Part shown: positions 49,769 to 57,620 of the stretch, piece by piece
How positions within the stretch are numbered: the stretch's first letter is position 1
How the letters are laid out: every line of letters begins with the position of its first letter
Source: Xanthobacteraceae bacterium
Lineage (GTDB): Bacteria > Pseudomonadota > Alphaproteobacteria > Rhizobiales > Xanthobacteraceae
Reading direction: 5' to 3'
Assembly: GCA_028290465.1 (NCBI GenBank)
Contig: JAQGJU010000143.1
Span: 87,068 to 151,067, forward strand
DNA length: 64,000 bases
Made by a program: the position numbers and the translations under genes
The notes under the pieces: model-generated
Seen by the model: only the letters and a program-made list of their open reading frames with translations
What the model was told of the DNA's origin: nothing
The model's database searches: none

Positions 49769-49840
49769 CCGGATCGGGGAGCTACGCCTAGATCCGGGCA
49801 TCCCGCGTTCTTTCCCCTCCAATCAACATTCCGCAATCAC

Positions 49841-50779
49841 ATGGCTCAAACGTCGCCCGCCCAGACCGGCAGCCAATTGCAGCGCGCACTCGGCGCCGGC
49901 CGCTTCGTCATCACGGCGGAAGTGACGCCGCCGGTATCGTGCGCCCGCGCCGACCTGATGGCGAAAGCGCAGCCGCTCAAGGGCCTGGCGGACGCGGTCA
50001 ACGTGACCGACGGCGCCGGCGCGCGGCCGCACATGGCGGCCGTGACGGCGGCCACGATCCTGGTCGAAGCCGGCATCGAGCCGATCCTGCAATTCACCTG
50101 CCGGGACCGCAATCGCATCGCGCTGCAAAGCGAGCTGATGGGCGCCGCCGCGATGGGCGTGCATAATCTGCTGCTGCTGCGCGGCGACGACCCTGGCCAG
50201 GGCGACCAGCCGGACGCCAAGCCGGTGTTCGATGTCGATGCCCGCGTGCTGATGCGTACCGCCGCCGCGCTACGCGACAGCGGCGAGTTACCGACCGGGC
50301 GCAAAGTCGGCGGGCAGGCCTCGTTCTTTATCGGCGCTGCGGATTCGCCGATCGACCCAAAGCCCGGTTGGGTGCCGAAGGGACTATTGGACAAGATCGC
50401 GGCCGGCGCGCAGTTCGCCCAGACCCAGTTCTGCATGGATGCGGATCTGGCCGCGCGCTACGCGGCGCGGCTGGCAGAGTCCGGCATCCCGCGCGACTTC
50501 CATGTGATCCTCGGCGTCGCGGTGCTGCGGTCGGCAAAGTCCGCGCGCTGGATCCGCGACAATCTCTTTGGCTCGATCATTCCCGATGCGCTGATCGAAC
50601 GGTTGGAGGGCGCCACCGATCAGGCCGCCGAAGGCCGCCGCATCGCGCAGGAATATTTGAACCAACTCGCGGAGATTCCCGGCATCGCGGGCGCGCATCT
50701 GATGGCGCCGCTGCATGAGGAAGCCATTCCCGACGTTATCACCGGCCTCGGCTGGAACGAACGGATGCGCGCGAAGTAA
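49841..50779 (+). CDS. Methylenetetrahydrofolate reductase family protein
   Basis: This 312-residue FAD-dependent TIM-barrel protein is related to MetF. ITAEVTPP at the start, ADAVNVTDGAGARPHM and ILQFTCRDRNRIALQSEL (folate/flavin region), LLLLRGDDPG and AQFAQTQFCMD are the family marks. Canonical MetF reduces methylene-THF to methyl-THF; this group, common in Hyphomicrobiales, is divergent and may serve C1 recovery from methoxylated aromatics or other one-carbon routes. It follows the trehalose cluster by 72 bases but is functionally unrelated to it. Confidence 0.82.
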   Translation: MAQTSPAQTGSQLQRALGAGRFVITAEVTPPVSCARADLMAKAQPLKGLADAVNVTDGAGARPHMAAVTAATILVEAGIEPILQFTCRDRNRIALQSELMGAAAMGVHNLLLLRGDDPGQGDQPDAKPVFDVDARVLMRTAAALRDSGELPTGRKVGGQASFFIGAADSPIDPKPGWVPKGLLDKIAAGAQFAQTQFCMDADLAARYAARLAESGIPRDFHVILGVAVLRSAKSARWIRDNLFGSIIPDALIERLEGATDQAAEGRRIAQEYLNQLAEIPGIAGAHLMAPLHEEAIPDVITGLGWNERMRAK

Positions 50780-50843
50780 GATTGCATTGCTCGCAACCCG
50801 GACTCAAAATCCAGTCAATAAAACTGGCGCTTCGCCAGAGTTC

Positions 50844-50934
50844 GTCATGCCCGGCCTTGTGCCGGGCATCCACGTCTTAACAGCATCGCGGCAAGAAAGA
50901 CGTGGATGGCCGGGACAAGCCCGGACGGACACAT
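50844..50934. repeat. Palindromic intergenic repeat, family E
   Basis: Two arms pair across about 90 bases: ATGCCCGGC...ATCCACGTCTT on the left and AAGACGTGGAT...GGCCGGGACAAGCCCGG on the right. The left arm has its own hairpin (TGCCCGG/CCGGGCA, 50848-50868). This is a very common intergenic element type in Bradyrhizobium relatives. It sits between convergent genes and ends 3 bases before the decarboxylase stop, so it may serve as a two-way terminator. Confidence 0.85.
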
Positions 50935-50936
50935 GG

Positions 50937-51566
50937 CTAACCATCCAGCGCGCTTTTGCGTCCCGTACCGATCCCCTGCATGAAGCGTTGCCGGATCAGC
51001 GCGGGATCGCGCGGCGTCTGCTCGGTCGCGTGCTCGTCGTCGATCTTGACGGCGATCAGATGCGGGCCGCCCTCGTCGAACCGACGGTCGATCAACTGGT
51101 CGAAATGCGCCTCATCGCGCGCCCAGACCGAATTTTCGATTCCGGCACCGCGTGCAATCGCCACGATGTCGCTCGTGGCATGAGTGGCGGTCTTCTGCCG
51201 GCCGGTGATCTCGTACATGCCATTGTCCATGACCACGATGGTCAGGTTGCGCGGCTGGAGCATGCCGATCGTCGCCAGACAGCCGAGTGACATGAGAAGC
51301 GAGCCGTCGCCCTCGATCGCGATCACGCCGCGGTCCGGCTGCGCCAGCGCGACGCCGAGCGCGATTGGAACCGTGATGCCCATGCTGCCCAGCATGTAGA
51401 AATTCTGCGGACGATGACCGACCGCCCATAGATCGAAATTGGTATTGCCGATGCCGCCGATAATGGCTTCGTCGCGCTTCAGCTTGGCAACGAGGCGTTT
51501 GGACAGGTCGCGGCGGTTCATCACTTTGAGCGCCGGCTGCGATGCGAGATCGTTCTTCGTTGCCAT
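50937..51566 (-). CDS. Thiamine-diphosphate enzyme, sulfopyruvate decarboxylase beta-subunit-like
   Basis: This 209-residue protein is the cofactor-binding half of a two-subunit ThDP decarboxylase. The ThDP/Mg motif GDGSLLMSLG, ending NGMYE about 30 residues later, is at roughly 95-128. Other marks are NFYMLGSMGIT and ALGVALAQPD. It resembles ComE (sulfopyruvate decarboxylase beta) or phosphonopyruvate decarboxylase. The alpha-subunit gene lies 4 bases upstream. The keto acid is not certain; a sulfonate pathway would be consistent with the taurine-type importer at the left of the window, but that is distant. Confidence 0.82.
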   Translation of the reverse strand: MATKNDLASQPALKVMNRRDLSKRLVAKLKRDEAIIGGIGNTNFDLWAVGHRPQNFYMLGSMGITVPIALGVALAQPDRGVIAIEGDGSLLMSLGCLATIGMLQPRNLTIVVMDNGMYEITGRQKTATHATSDIVAIARGAGIENSVWARDEAHFDQLIDRRFDEGGPHLIAVKIDDEHATEQTPRDPALIRQRFMQGIGTGRKSALDG

Positions 51567-51570
51567 GACG

Positions 51571-52083
51571 CTACGCCTTGAAAACTTTGCCGCCGGTCAG
51601 CAGCGGCGACAAGATAAAGACCACTGGGCTCAGCGTCGCAAAGGCCTGCTTGAGCGCGCGGTCGACGACGAAATTCATGGTGTCGGGATTGTCCAGCGTG
51701 TGATGCGTGACCGCGATGGCATCGAGCGTCGGTCGCATGGTGCGGCTGACCAGCACTTGGCCGATATTGAACTCGCCGAGCGCGCCGCGCTCCGACACCA
51801 CCAAAACGGCCGGCACCTGGCTGGGCACTACCAGCGAAGCCAGCACATTGGGGATCACCGCGAAACCGCTGGTCTGCATCATCACGGCGCCGCGCACGCC
51901 GCCCATCCACGCGCCGGTGACGATGCCGACCGCCTCGTCCTCGCGAGTCGCACCGACCGACATGAAATAGTTGTCGGAGGTTACGCCCTTGAGCAGCGGT
52001 GTGATGACATTGTCCGGCACATAGCTGACCAGCCGGACCTCGTTGTCCTTCATGACGCCGAGAAAATTATCATACCAACTCAT
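51571..52083 (-). CDS. Thiamine-diphosphate enzyme, sulfopyruvate decarboxylase alpha-subunit-like
   Basis: This 170-residue protein is the pyrimidine-binding half of the same decarboxylase. VSYVPDNVITPLL and the catalytic Glu region TREDEAVGIVTGAWMGG are typical of ComD. A GGGGGAC site lies about 4 bases before the ATG at 52083. It is first in a two-gene operon, divergent from a Bug-type receptor gene across 229 bases, which suggests that the receptor may supply the acid used here. Confidence 0.83.
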   Translation of the reverse strand: MSWYDNFLGVMKDNEVRLVSYVPDNVITPLLKGVTSDNYFMSVGATREDEAVGIVTGAWMGGVRGAVMMQTSGFAVIPNVLASLVVPSQVPAVLVVSERGALGEFNIGQVLVSRTMRPTLDAIAVTHHTLDNPDTMNFVVDRALKQAFATLSPVVFILSPLLTGGKVFKA

Positions 52084-52312
52084 GCGTCCCCCGAACGGCC
52101 GTTTTGTTGGTCTTAACATGCGGACATTCGCGATGTCACCCGTGGCGGCGGCCATGGCCCGTGGCCGTGAACACGTCGGTCTCTGTAGAATTTTTGTATC
52201 GCACCTCGTCAACAAGCCGTTTTCCCTTCGCCGAAGCATGCGCTAGGCTGACGTCATGACGAGCCGGCCAACGGCTCGCGGCGCACCATATCGTTGTAGG
52301 GGGAATGCCACC

Positions 52313-53293
52313 ATGTTGAAGACGCGTCTCGTATTATCAACACTATTGGCTGCATGCGTTGTGCTGGCGGGCGGATTCACGGCTCACGCCGACGAGTATC
52401 CATCTCGTCCGATCACGCTGATCGTACCGTTCCCGCCGGGCGGCAGCACGACCATCATGGCGCGCATCATCGCCGACCGGATGAGCCAGACGCTCAATCA
52501 GCAGATCATCATCGATAATCGCGGCGGCGCCGGCGGCACCATCGGTACGCGCATGGTCGCGAACAGCGCGCCGGACGGCTACACATTGGGGCTCGGCTAT
52601 ACCGGCACCCTGGCGGTTGGCCCGAGCCTGTATACGAGCTCAGGCTACGATCCGCGCAAGGACTTCGCGCCGATCGGACTGATCGGGACCGCGCCGAGCG
52701 TGCTCGTCGTGCATCCATCGGTACCTGCCAAAACGGTCGCCGAACTGATCGCGTACGCTAAATCCAGTCCGAATCCGCTTCAGTATGGATCGCCCGGTAT
52801 CGGCACCGCGAACCACCTGGCCGGCGAGCTGTTCGCTTTCATGTCCGGCATCAAGATGGTGCATGTGCCGTATCGTGGATCGGGTCCGGCGATGAACGAC
52901 CTGCTCGGCGGGCATATCCCGCTGTCGTTCACCCCAGTGCCGGCGGCGCATGGCAATGTTGCTGCCGGCACACTGCGCGCGCTGGCGATCAGCGGCAACA
53001 AGCGTTCGACGCTGATGCCCGAGCTGCCGACGGTGGCTGAATCCGGACTTGCAGGCTTCGAAGTCGCTTTGCGCTATGGACTGATCGCACCGGCCGGAAC
53101 GCCTCGCGCGATCATCGACCGCCTGAACAAGGAGCTGCGCGCGGCGCTCGATTCCGACGAAGTGCGTAAAAGGCTCGCCACCGAAGGCGCCGAACCGCTG
53201 CCGAGTTCGCCAGCGGAATACGCCGCCGACATCGATCAGGAAGAAACCAAATGGGCGACACTGATCAAGCGCATCGGCGTCAAGGGACAGTAA
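52313..53293 (+). CDS. Tripartite tricarboxylate transporter (TTT) substrate-binding receptor, Bug family
   Basis: This 326-residue periplasmic receptor has a signal peptide (about 26 residues ending AHA), then YPSRPITLIVPFPPGGSTT, the classic Bug pattern. Internal stretches DNRGGAGGTIGTRMVA and LQYGSPGIGTANHL are family marks. No TctA/TctB membrane genes are adjacent, which is usual for the many orphan Bug receptors of proteobacteria. The ligand is probably a carboxylate. It ends in front of a two-way terminator. Confidence 0.9.
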   Translation: MLKTRLVLSTLLAACVVLAGGFTAHADEYPSRPITLIVPFPPGGSTTIMARIIADRMSQTLNQQIIIDNRGGAGGTIGTRMVANSAPDGYTLGLGYTGTLAVGPSLYTSSGYDPRKDFAPIGLIGTAPSVLVVHPSVPAKTVAELIAYAKSSPNPLQYGSPGIGTANHLAGELFAFMSGIKMVHVPYRGSGPAMNDLLGGHIPLSFTPVPAAHGNVAAGTLRALAISGNKRSTLMPELPTVAESGLAGFEVALRYGLIAPAGTPRAIIDRLNKELRAALDSDEVRKRLATEGAEPLPSSPAEYAADIDQEETKWATLIKRIGVKGQ

Positions 53294-53310
53294 GTCGTTC
53301 GCAAATAAAA

Positions 53311-53334
53311 ACGCCCGGTCCTCGGACCGGGCGT
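53311..53334. terminator. Bidirectional Rho-independent terminator
   Basis: Perfect 10-base-pair stem (53311-53320 with 53325-53334), 4-base loop. On the minus strand it is followed by TTTTTATTT, so it is a good terminator for the small lipoprotein gene; on the plus strand the T-run is missing but the hairpin follows the receptor gene. Confidence 0.85.
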
Positions 53335-53360
53335 CGGATTAAATGTTTCGGATTAAAACA

Positions 53361-53627
53361 TCAGGGGCAACGCACCCACACCCGCTCGCCATAGCGATTA
53401 TGGGTGTAGCAGCGGCCGGGCCGCGTCGAATCCGCGATGATCGCGCCGGCCGCCGCGCCGATAATGCCGCCCGCCACGGCACCGCCCACCGAACGGCCGG
53501 CAAGACCGCCGATCACCGCGCCGGTGCCGCCGCCGAGCAAGGCGCCGCTCAACTGCCGATCTTCTCGCGCAGTCTGGCAACCCGCCAGAGCAATCGCCGC
53601 CGTTACGACCACTAAAATCTTACGCAT
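53361..53627 (-). CDS. Small lipoprotein with glycine-zipper domain
   Basis: This 88-residue protein has a lipoprotein signal (MRKILVVV... LAGC, lipobox Cys at residue 17). A Gly/Ala-rich stretch (about residues 28-66) with repeated GxxxG spacing forms a glycine-zipper membrane segment, and the C-terminus CYTHNRYGERVWVRC has two cysteines. Similar proteins (17 kDa surface antigen/YMGG type) are envelope-associated. About 108 bases upstream is an exact EcfG-type promoter, so it is likely a stress-induced envelope protein. Confidence 0.83.
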   Translation of the reverse strand: MRKILVVVTAAIALAGCQTAREDRQLSGALLGGGTGAVIGGLAGRSVGGAVAGGIIGAAAGAIIADSTRPGRCYTHNRYGERVWVRCP

Positions 53628-53734
53628 AGCCCTCTCCCTCGATCCTCGATTGAATTAGCCGAACGATCATTGCATCGACGATCGGCCACACCGTGCTCTT
53701 ACCCGGCCCCAAAAAGACGGCCGAGTGTCGAGAC

Positions 53735-53759
53735 AACGTCAAAATCGTGTCGAAGTTCC
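53735..53759 (-). promoter_or_regulatory. EcfG-type promoter for glycine-zipper lipoprotein
   Basis: On the minus strand GGAAC (53759-53755), exactly 16 bases, then CGTT (53738-53735). This matches the known EcfG recognition sequence without mismatch. The lipoprotein start codon (53627) is about 108 bases downstream, with no gene in between. Confidence 0.8.
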
Positions 53760-53807
53760 GAGCGATCGGCGCTCGATTTGTCGCAGCATTAATGAGTCAT
53801 GACCCGG

Positions 53808-54299
53808 CTAGCTCGCACGCTTGGCTGGTTCCTGACGCTGCCGCAAGTGTTCGAGCGTTTCTTCCGCGCACTCGCGATATTGCTGATGCAGGCGTTCCAG
53901 ATCCTTGTCCGACATATCTTCCGCGGTCGCCAGCTTGTTGTCGGCGCCCTGCATCACCACGATCAACTCGGCCAGTTTGACCTGTAGCGCCATAGTGTCC
54001 CGGTTCTGCGTGTTCTGGATCAGGAACACCATCAGGAATGTAATAATCGTGGTGGAGGTGTTGATCACCAACTGCCACGTGTCACTGAAGCCAAACAGCG
54101 GGCCGCTAAGCGCCCATAATATGACGACCAACACGGCAGCCAGAAACACGATGGGCTTGCCGGAAACATGCGCTACCTGACAGGCCAGCTTGCCGAACAC
54201 GTCGTCGAAAGAATCCTTCTTTCCGTCTTGACGACGTTTGAGCTCATCCAGCTTTTTCGCCGTCCCGGACTTTTCATTCGAATTAATTTTTCCTGTCAT
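53808..54299 (-). CDS. Low-affinity iron permease family membrane protein
   Basis: This 163-residue protein has two membrane spans (about residues 48-66 and 80-98) with the family stretch FSDTWQLVINTSTTIITFL and FLIQNTQNRD, then a charged helical C-terminus. The family is named for low-affinity Fe(II) uptake (Fet4), but the short bacterial members lack proof of transport. The ATG at 54299 has CAGGAG about 9 bases upstream. A near-match EcfG promoter (GGAAC-N16-CATT, 54405-54381) lies upstream, so stress control is possible. Confidence 0.82.
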   Translation of the reverse strand: MTGKINSNEKSGTAKKLDELKRRQDGKKDSFDDVFGKLACQVAHVSGKPIVFLAAVLVVILWALSGPLFGFSDTWQLVINTSTTIITFLMVFLIQNTQNRDTMALQVKLAELIVVMQGADNKLATAEDMSDKDLERLHQQYRECAEETLEHLRQRQEPAKRAS

Positions 54300-54437
54300 G
54301 ACCCGACGCTCCTGCCCCGCCTCGCAATGATGAAACACACTGTTACGCGTCATCCTGACGCAGACAGATCGGCATTCATCAATGCGGCCGTCACAAAACG
54401 GTTCCGCCTGCGCGTCGTGCACAGCGCAGCAAAAAAC

Positions 54438-54472
54438 AAGGCGCCCGGCTTGCGGCCGGACGCCTTGCTTTT
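54438..54472 (-). terminator. Terminator after ecfG
   Basis: Stem of about 11 base pairs with one mismatch (AAGGCG-C-CCGG pairing with CCGG-A-CGCCTT, 54438-54448 with 54456-54466). On the minus strand the stem is followed by GTTTTTT, a good T-run for the nepR-ecfG transcript. Confidence 0.8.
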
Positions 54473-54532
54473 GTCGCCATAGCTAAGGGATCAATCGAAG
54501 CTAAAGCGCTATCGAAACAACGCCGCGATGCA

Positions 54533-55084
54533 CTATCGACGCTCTCCTGCCGCAAGTACCGCCCGCGTCGTGTGGTCCGGACCGAAATCGTCCGCGCCGT
54601 CGATCGCCAGTAGCTGCGCCAGTCGGGAGCGCGCCCGGTTCACGCGGCTCTTAATGGTGCCGACCGCGCAACCGCAGATATTGGCGGCTTCCTCGTAGGA
54701 GAAACCCGAGGCACCGACCAGGATCAACGCTTCGCGCTGATCCGACGGGAGCTGGTTGAGGGCGACCCGGAATTCCTCCAGTTCGACCCGGCCCTGCTGC
54801 TCGGGATGCGATTTGAGCGTTTCGGCGTAGCTCCCGTCGCTGTCCTCGACCTCGCGGCGCCGTTTCCGATAGTCCGAACGGAACAGATTACGCAGGATCG
54901 TGAACAGCCAGGCGGACATGTTAGTGCCCGGCTGGAACGAGTGGATATTGGCCAAGGCCCGATACATCGTTTCCTGAACAAGATCGTCGGCCTGATCCAC
55001 GTTGCCGCACAGCGAGATTGCGAACGCGCGCAAGCTCGGAATGGCGGCCAGGATGGAGTCTCGGACATTTGGGGTGCCGGCCAT
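54533..55084 (-). CDS. ecfG: ECF sigma factor EcfG, general stress response
   Basis: This 183-residue sigma factor has region 2 (about residues 15-80) with DQADDLVQETMYRAL and AWLFTILRNLF, and region 4 (about 110-170) with LPSDQREALILV and the helix-turn-helix GCAVGTIKSRVNRAR. It directs RNA polymerase to GGAAC-N16/17-CGTT promoters. The ATG at 55084 overlaps the NepR stop (TGATG), so anti-sigma and sigma are made together. An in-frame GTG one codon earlier is possible. It is released when phosphorylated PhyR binds NepR. Confidence 0.94.
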   Translation of the reverse strand: MAGTPNVRDSILAAIPSLRAFAISLCGNVDQADDLVQETMYRALANIHSFQPGTNMSAWLFTILRNLFRSDYRKRRREVEDSDGSYAETLKSHPEQQGRVELEEFRVALNQLPSDQREALILVGASGFSYEEAANICGCAVGTIKSRVNRARSRLAQLLAIDGADDFGPDHTTRAVLAAGERR

Positions 55085-55296
55085 CACGTTGCCTCCTTGT
55101 CGTCCCGCTCATCGAGCTGGCGAAGAAGGTCGGTGAACCGGTCCGGGACCCCTTGGTTGACGACGTCGTCATACATCGACCGCAACTGCTGGCCGATCTT
55201 GTTCTGAACGTCTCTGCCAAGTCCGGCGCGTGGTTTGCGAGGTTTGACCTCGGTGTGCATAGTCGAATCCCGCCTAAGTGGCTTTTCTTCCTTCAT
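55084..55296 (-). CDS. nepR: Anti-sigma factor NepR
   Basis: This 70-residue protein contains the NepR core with LGRDVQNKIGQQLRSMYDDVV and PDRFTDLLRQLD, two helices that bind EcfG or PhyR. The ATG at 55296 is chosen as it has AGGGGAAA just upstream and leaves a 5' leader of about 55 bases from the EcfG promoter; an upstream ATG at 55347 would fall almost at the transcription start. A shorter start at 55260 is also possible. The gene is first of the nepR-ecfG operon. Confidence 0.9.
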   Translation of the reverse strand: MKEEKPLRRDSTMHTEVKPRKPRAGLGRDVQNKIGQQLRSMYDDVVNQGVPDRFTDLLRQLDERDDKEAT

Positions 55297-55358
55297 TTTC
55301 CCCTGCCTGTACCGACCACTAGACGGGTCACAGACTACCGCGTGCATTCGTCAGCGAT

Positions 55359-55383
55359 AACGCAGCCCTGAAACATTGGTTCC
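55359..55383 (-). promoter_or_regulatory. EcfG-type promoter for nepR-ecfG
   Basis: Minus strand: GGAAC (55383-55379), 16 bases, CGTT (55362-55359). It gives positive autoregulation of the anti-sigma/sigma operon, as known in other alphaproteobacteria. It lies back to back with the phyR promoter, with 10 bases between them. Confidence 0.9.
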
Positions 55384-55393
55384 CAAAAATCGT

Positions 55394-55418
55394 GGAACTT
55401 TTTTTGGAACACTGCGTT
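55394..55418 (+). promoter_or_regulatory. EcfG-type promoter for phyR
   Basis: Plus strand: GGAAC (55394-55398), 16 bases including a T7 tract, CGTT (55415-55418). It places the transcription start near 55425-55428 and therefore supports the GTG at 55459 as the phyR start. Confidence 0.9.
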
Positions 55419-55458
55419 GTCACGCGGTAACATCGCTGGGTCGATTTGGGAGGGGTTT

Positions 55459-56262
55459 GTGGCAAATTCTCAAGCTATTGCACAGTATCTGCCGTTTTTG
55501 CGTCGGTATGCCCGGGCTGTAACGGGAAGCCAAGCTTCCGGCGACGCCTATGTGGCGGCCACTTTGGAGGCTCTTTTGGCGGATCCGAAGGCCATGGAGG
55601 GGTCCAGCGGCCCCCGGGCGGGCCTTTACCGCCTGTTTACCAAGATTTGGAACTCGCTATCGGTCAACCAGATGTCCGGAACCGCCGATCCAGGCCTGCC
55701 GGCCGAGCAACGGCTTACCAATATTACCCCCCGCCCCCGTCAGGCCTTCCTGCTGTTGGCCCTGGAGGGCTTTTCCGAGCAGGACGCCTCCTACATTCTC
55801 GATGTCGACCCGATGAGCCTGAGCGCGCTGGTCGACGAATCCGGCCGGGAGCTGGCCGCCGAAATCGCGACCGACGTGCTGATCATCGAGGACGAGACCT
55901 TCATCGCGATGGATCTCGAGGCCCTGGTGGAAAGCCTTGGGCATCGGGTTCTCGGCGTTGCCCGTACCCATGCCGAGGCCATCTCGCTGGCCAAACGTAA
56001 GCGTCCCGGCCTGATCCTGGCAGACATTCAGCTCGCCGACGGCAGTTCGGGCCTTGATGCGGTGAATGAACTGTTGCGGACTTTCGAAGTCCCGGTGATC
56101 TTCATCACCGCCTATCCGGAGCGCTTCCTGACCGGCGAACGCCCCGAGCCGGCGTTCCTGATCGCCAAGCCGTTCCAGCCATCGATGGTGTCGGCGATTG
56201 CCAGCCAGGCGCTGTTCTTCGAACGCAAGGCTAAACAGGGTCAGAAGCGCGCCTCGGCTTAA
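55459..56262 (+). CDS. phyR: Anti-anti-sigma response regulator PhyR
   Basis: This 267-residue protein has an N-terminal sigma-like domain (about 1-135) that mimics EcfG and a C-terminal receiver (about 140-260). The receiver has the acidic pair in LIIEDETF, phospho-acceptor Asp189 in LADIQ, the conserved Thr in VIFITAYPE and Lys in IAKPF. Phosphorylated PhyR binds NepR and frees EcfG. A GTG start at 55459 is chosen because GGGAGGGG lies 3 bases upstream; an ATG at 55417 would overlap the promoter -10 element. It is divergent from nepR-ecfG, the classic arrangement, and ends in a strong terminator. Confidence 0.94.
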   Translation: MANSQAIAQYLPFLRRYARAVTGSQASGDAYVAATLEALLADPKAMEGSSGPRAGLYRLFTKIWNSLSVNQMSGTADPGLPAEQRLTNITPRPRQAFLLLALEGFSEQDASYILDVDPMSLSALVDESGRELAAEIATDVLIIEDETFIAMDLEALVESLGHRVLGVARTHAEAISLAKRKRPGLILADIQLADGSSGLDAVNELLRTFEVPVIFITAYPERFLTGERPEPAFLIAKPFQPSMVSAIASQALFFERKAKQGQKRASA

Positions 56263-56288
56263 TCGACTCAACGCACCGCAAGAACCGC

Positions 56289-56318
56289 AAAGGGCCCGCC
56301 AAGAGCGGGCCCTTTTTC
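56289..56318 (+). terminator. Rho-independent terminator after phyR
   Basis: Perfect GC stem AGGGCCCGC (56291-56299) with GCGGGCCCT (56305-56313), 5-base loop, followed by TTTT. Confidence 0.9.
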
Positions 56319-56350
56319 TGTTCTGTTGCGGCATGGCTATTCTGAATCAA

Positions 56351-56380
56351 AAGGCCTCGCGGAAACCGCGAGGCCTTCGG
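56351..56380 (-). terminator. Rho-independent terminator after csbD-like gene
   Basis: Perfect 12-base-pair stem (56351-56362 with 56366-56377), 3-base loop; on the minus strand it is followed by TTTTG. It ends the CsbD transcript and, with the phyR terminator, insulates the two convergent genes. Confidence 0.85.
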
Positions 56381-56405
56381 GTTCGTCACCAGTCGGTAGA
56401 ATCGT

Positions 56406-56606
56406 CTAGTGGATCGACGACAGCCAAGTATCGATGTCCTTCTCGGCCTGATCCTTGGCGTAGCCGTAGCGCTGCTGCAGTCGCCCGGCGAGTTCGGTGC
56501 GCTTGCCTTCGACGAGGTCAAGGTCATCGTTGGTGAGCTTGCCCCACTGCTGCTGGGCTTGGCCCCTGAACTGCTTCCAGTTTCCTTCGACTCGATCCCA
56601 ATTCAT
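56406..56606 (-). CDS. CsbD family stress protein
   Basis: This 66-residue hydrophilic protein fits CsbD: MNWDRVEGNWKQFRG at the start, WGKLTNDDLDLVEGKR in the middle and the helical YGYAKDQAEKDID. CsbD-type proteins are induced by general stress sigma factors in several bacteria but their activity is not known. AAAGGAGA lies just upstream of the ATG. An exact EcfG promoter lies at 56853-56877 on the same strand with a long leader. Confidence 0.92.
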   Translation of the reverse strand: MNWDRVEGNWKQFRGQAQQQWGKLTNDDLDLVEGKRTELAGRLQQRYGYAKDQAEKDIDTWLSSIH

Positions 56607-57057
56607 GGATCTCTCCTTTTGATGAGTTTTTCTGATGGGCGAATGCACCCCGTTTGACCGCCTGCCGAACCAATCCGTGCGCTCTCGGATAGTTCCTGAG
56701 CTCTGACGGCGCATCCGCGCCAGAACAGCTCTGCATGAGGTAACGGGCTGGGCCCCAAAAAGGTGGGGCGTAGCCGGCTGTAATTGCCGACTACGCCCAA
56801 TCAGGCCGCCCAAGCACGGGGGGGAGGGATATGGACGGCCTGTCACGAGAATAACGCGGGCATTCGCATATCGTTCCGGGCGCGGTTGCAAATTTCGAAA
56901 AATTTTGCCGGTGCAGAACGATCACATTTCCGAGTGCGTCAAACGACCCGGAACCAGTGCGGCAAGCGGCGAGTTGATGACACGACCGCGCGACAATGTC
57001 GCGCAAGCAAATCTCATCGCGTGAACAAGCGTTTCGGCTTGCTGCGGGAGCACTGCC
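56607..57057. other. 451-base region with csbD leader and hairpin
   Basis: No gene is supported here. It holds the EcfG promoter at 56853-56877 (minus) and a leader of about 240 bases to csbD. Within the leader is a hairpin at 56766-56798: 8 base pairs, one mismatch, 4 base pairs, 7-base loop. For the plus-strand gene at 57058 a weak GGAAC-N17-AGTT (56950-56975) is seen, two steps from consensus. Confidence 0.5.
56853..56877 (-). promoter_or_regulatory. EcfG-type promoter for csbD
   Basis: Minus strand: GGAAC (56877-56873), exactly 16 bases, CGTT (56856-56853). The nearest minus-strand gene is csbD at 56606, giving a leader of about 240 bases, unusually long. Confidence 0.75.
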
Positions 57058-57468
57058 ATGTATCTCCTATCATCCTACGTGCTGGGTAGCGTCGTTACGG
57101 CGCTGGTGCTGACGCCTTTCGTGTCCGGTCCTGACCGTTCATTTGTCGGAACGCTGCTGGCGACGTCCGCCCCTGAGCTGACCGTATCTGTGAACCGCAC
57201 CCTCAAGGGCGATCGCCGGGTGCCGACTTCGTTGATCGCGGAACGCTCTGCGACGCCTCAGAGCGTGATACCAAAAAGCAACAAGAGCACGCCAGCCTCC
57301 TTTATCGCACCTCGTTTGACCACCGACTCTCCGGCCGCCAAATCGCGTCTGCTGGATGGCTGCGAGTCCGCCTTTAGCGAAATAACTGACCGCCAATTCG
57401 CCGATATTCCCGGTCGCTGCATGGCAGCATTGCCTTCCGCACCGGTCCAAATGGCGACGCTGAATTAA
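57058..57468 (+). CDS. Hypothetical exported or membrane-anchored protein
   Basis: This 136-residue protein has a hydrophobic N-terminus (residues 2-22) that may be a signal peptide or anchor, a Ser/Thr/Pro-rich middle and a C-terminal part with two cysteines (LDGCESAFSEI and PGRCMAAL) that could form a disulfide. I recognise no family. GGGAG lies about 9 bases before the ATG. It sits between csbD and the lone receiver in the stress region. Coding potential is moderate. Confidence 0.6.
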   Translation: MYLLSSYVLGSVVTALVLTPFVSGPDRSFVGTLLATSAPELTVSVNRTLKGDRRVPTSLIAERSATPQSVIPKSNKSTPASFIAPRLTTDSPAAKSRLLDGCESAFSEITDRQFADIPGRCMAALPSAPVQMATLN

Positions 57469-57620
57469 ATCGCCGGCAAATTCCTCTCACGTCGCTTTCT
57501 ACGCTTTGTCGTGTCGGACTTGACGATTTCACACGCTGCACGCTAACTCAATCGCCGCTAAATTATGTGCCCGTGGCGCCATCGGCCAACGGCGTCCTTT
57601 TTTGAATCTGAAAACATCTC

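Noticed and set aside
54381..54405. GGAAC-N16-CATT upstream of the iron permease-like gene
   Set aside because: One mismatch in the -10 element; too weak to list as a promoter by itself, though position and strand fit an EcfG target.
56950..56975. GGAAC-N17-AGTT upstream of the gene at 57058
   Set aside because: Different spacer and a mismatch in the -10 element compared with the five exact sites.
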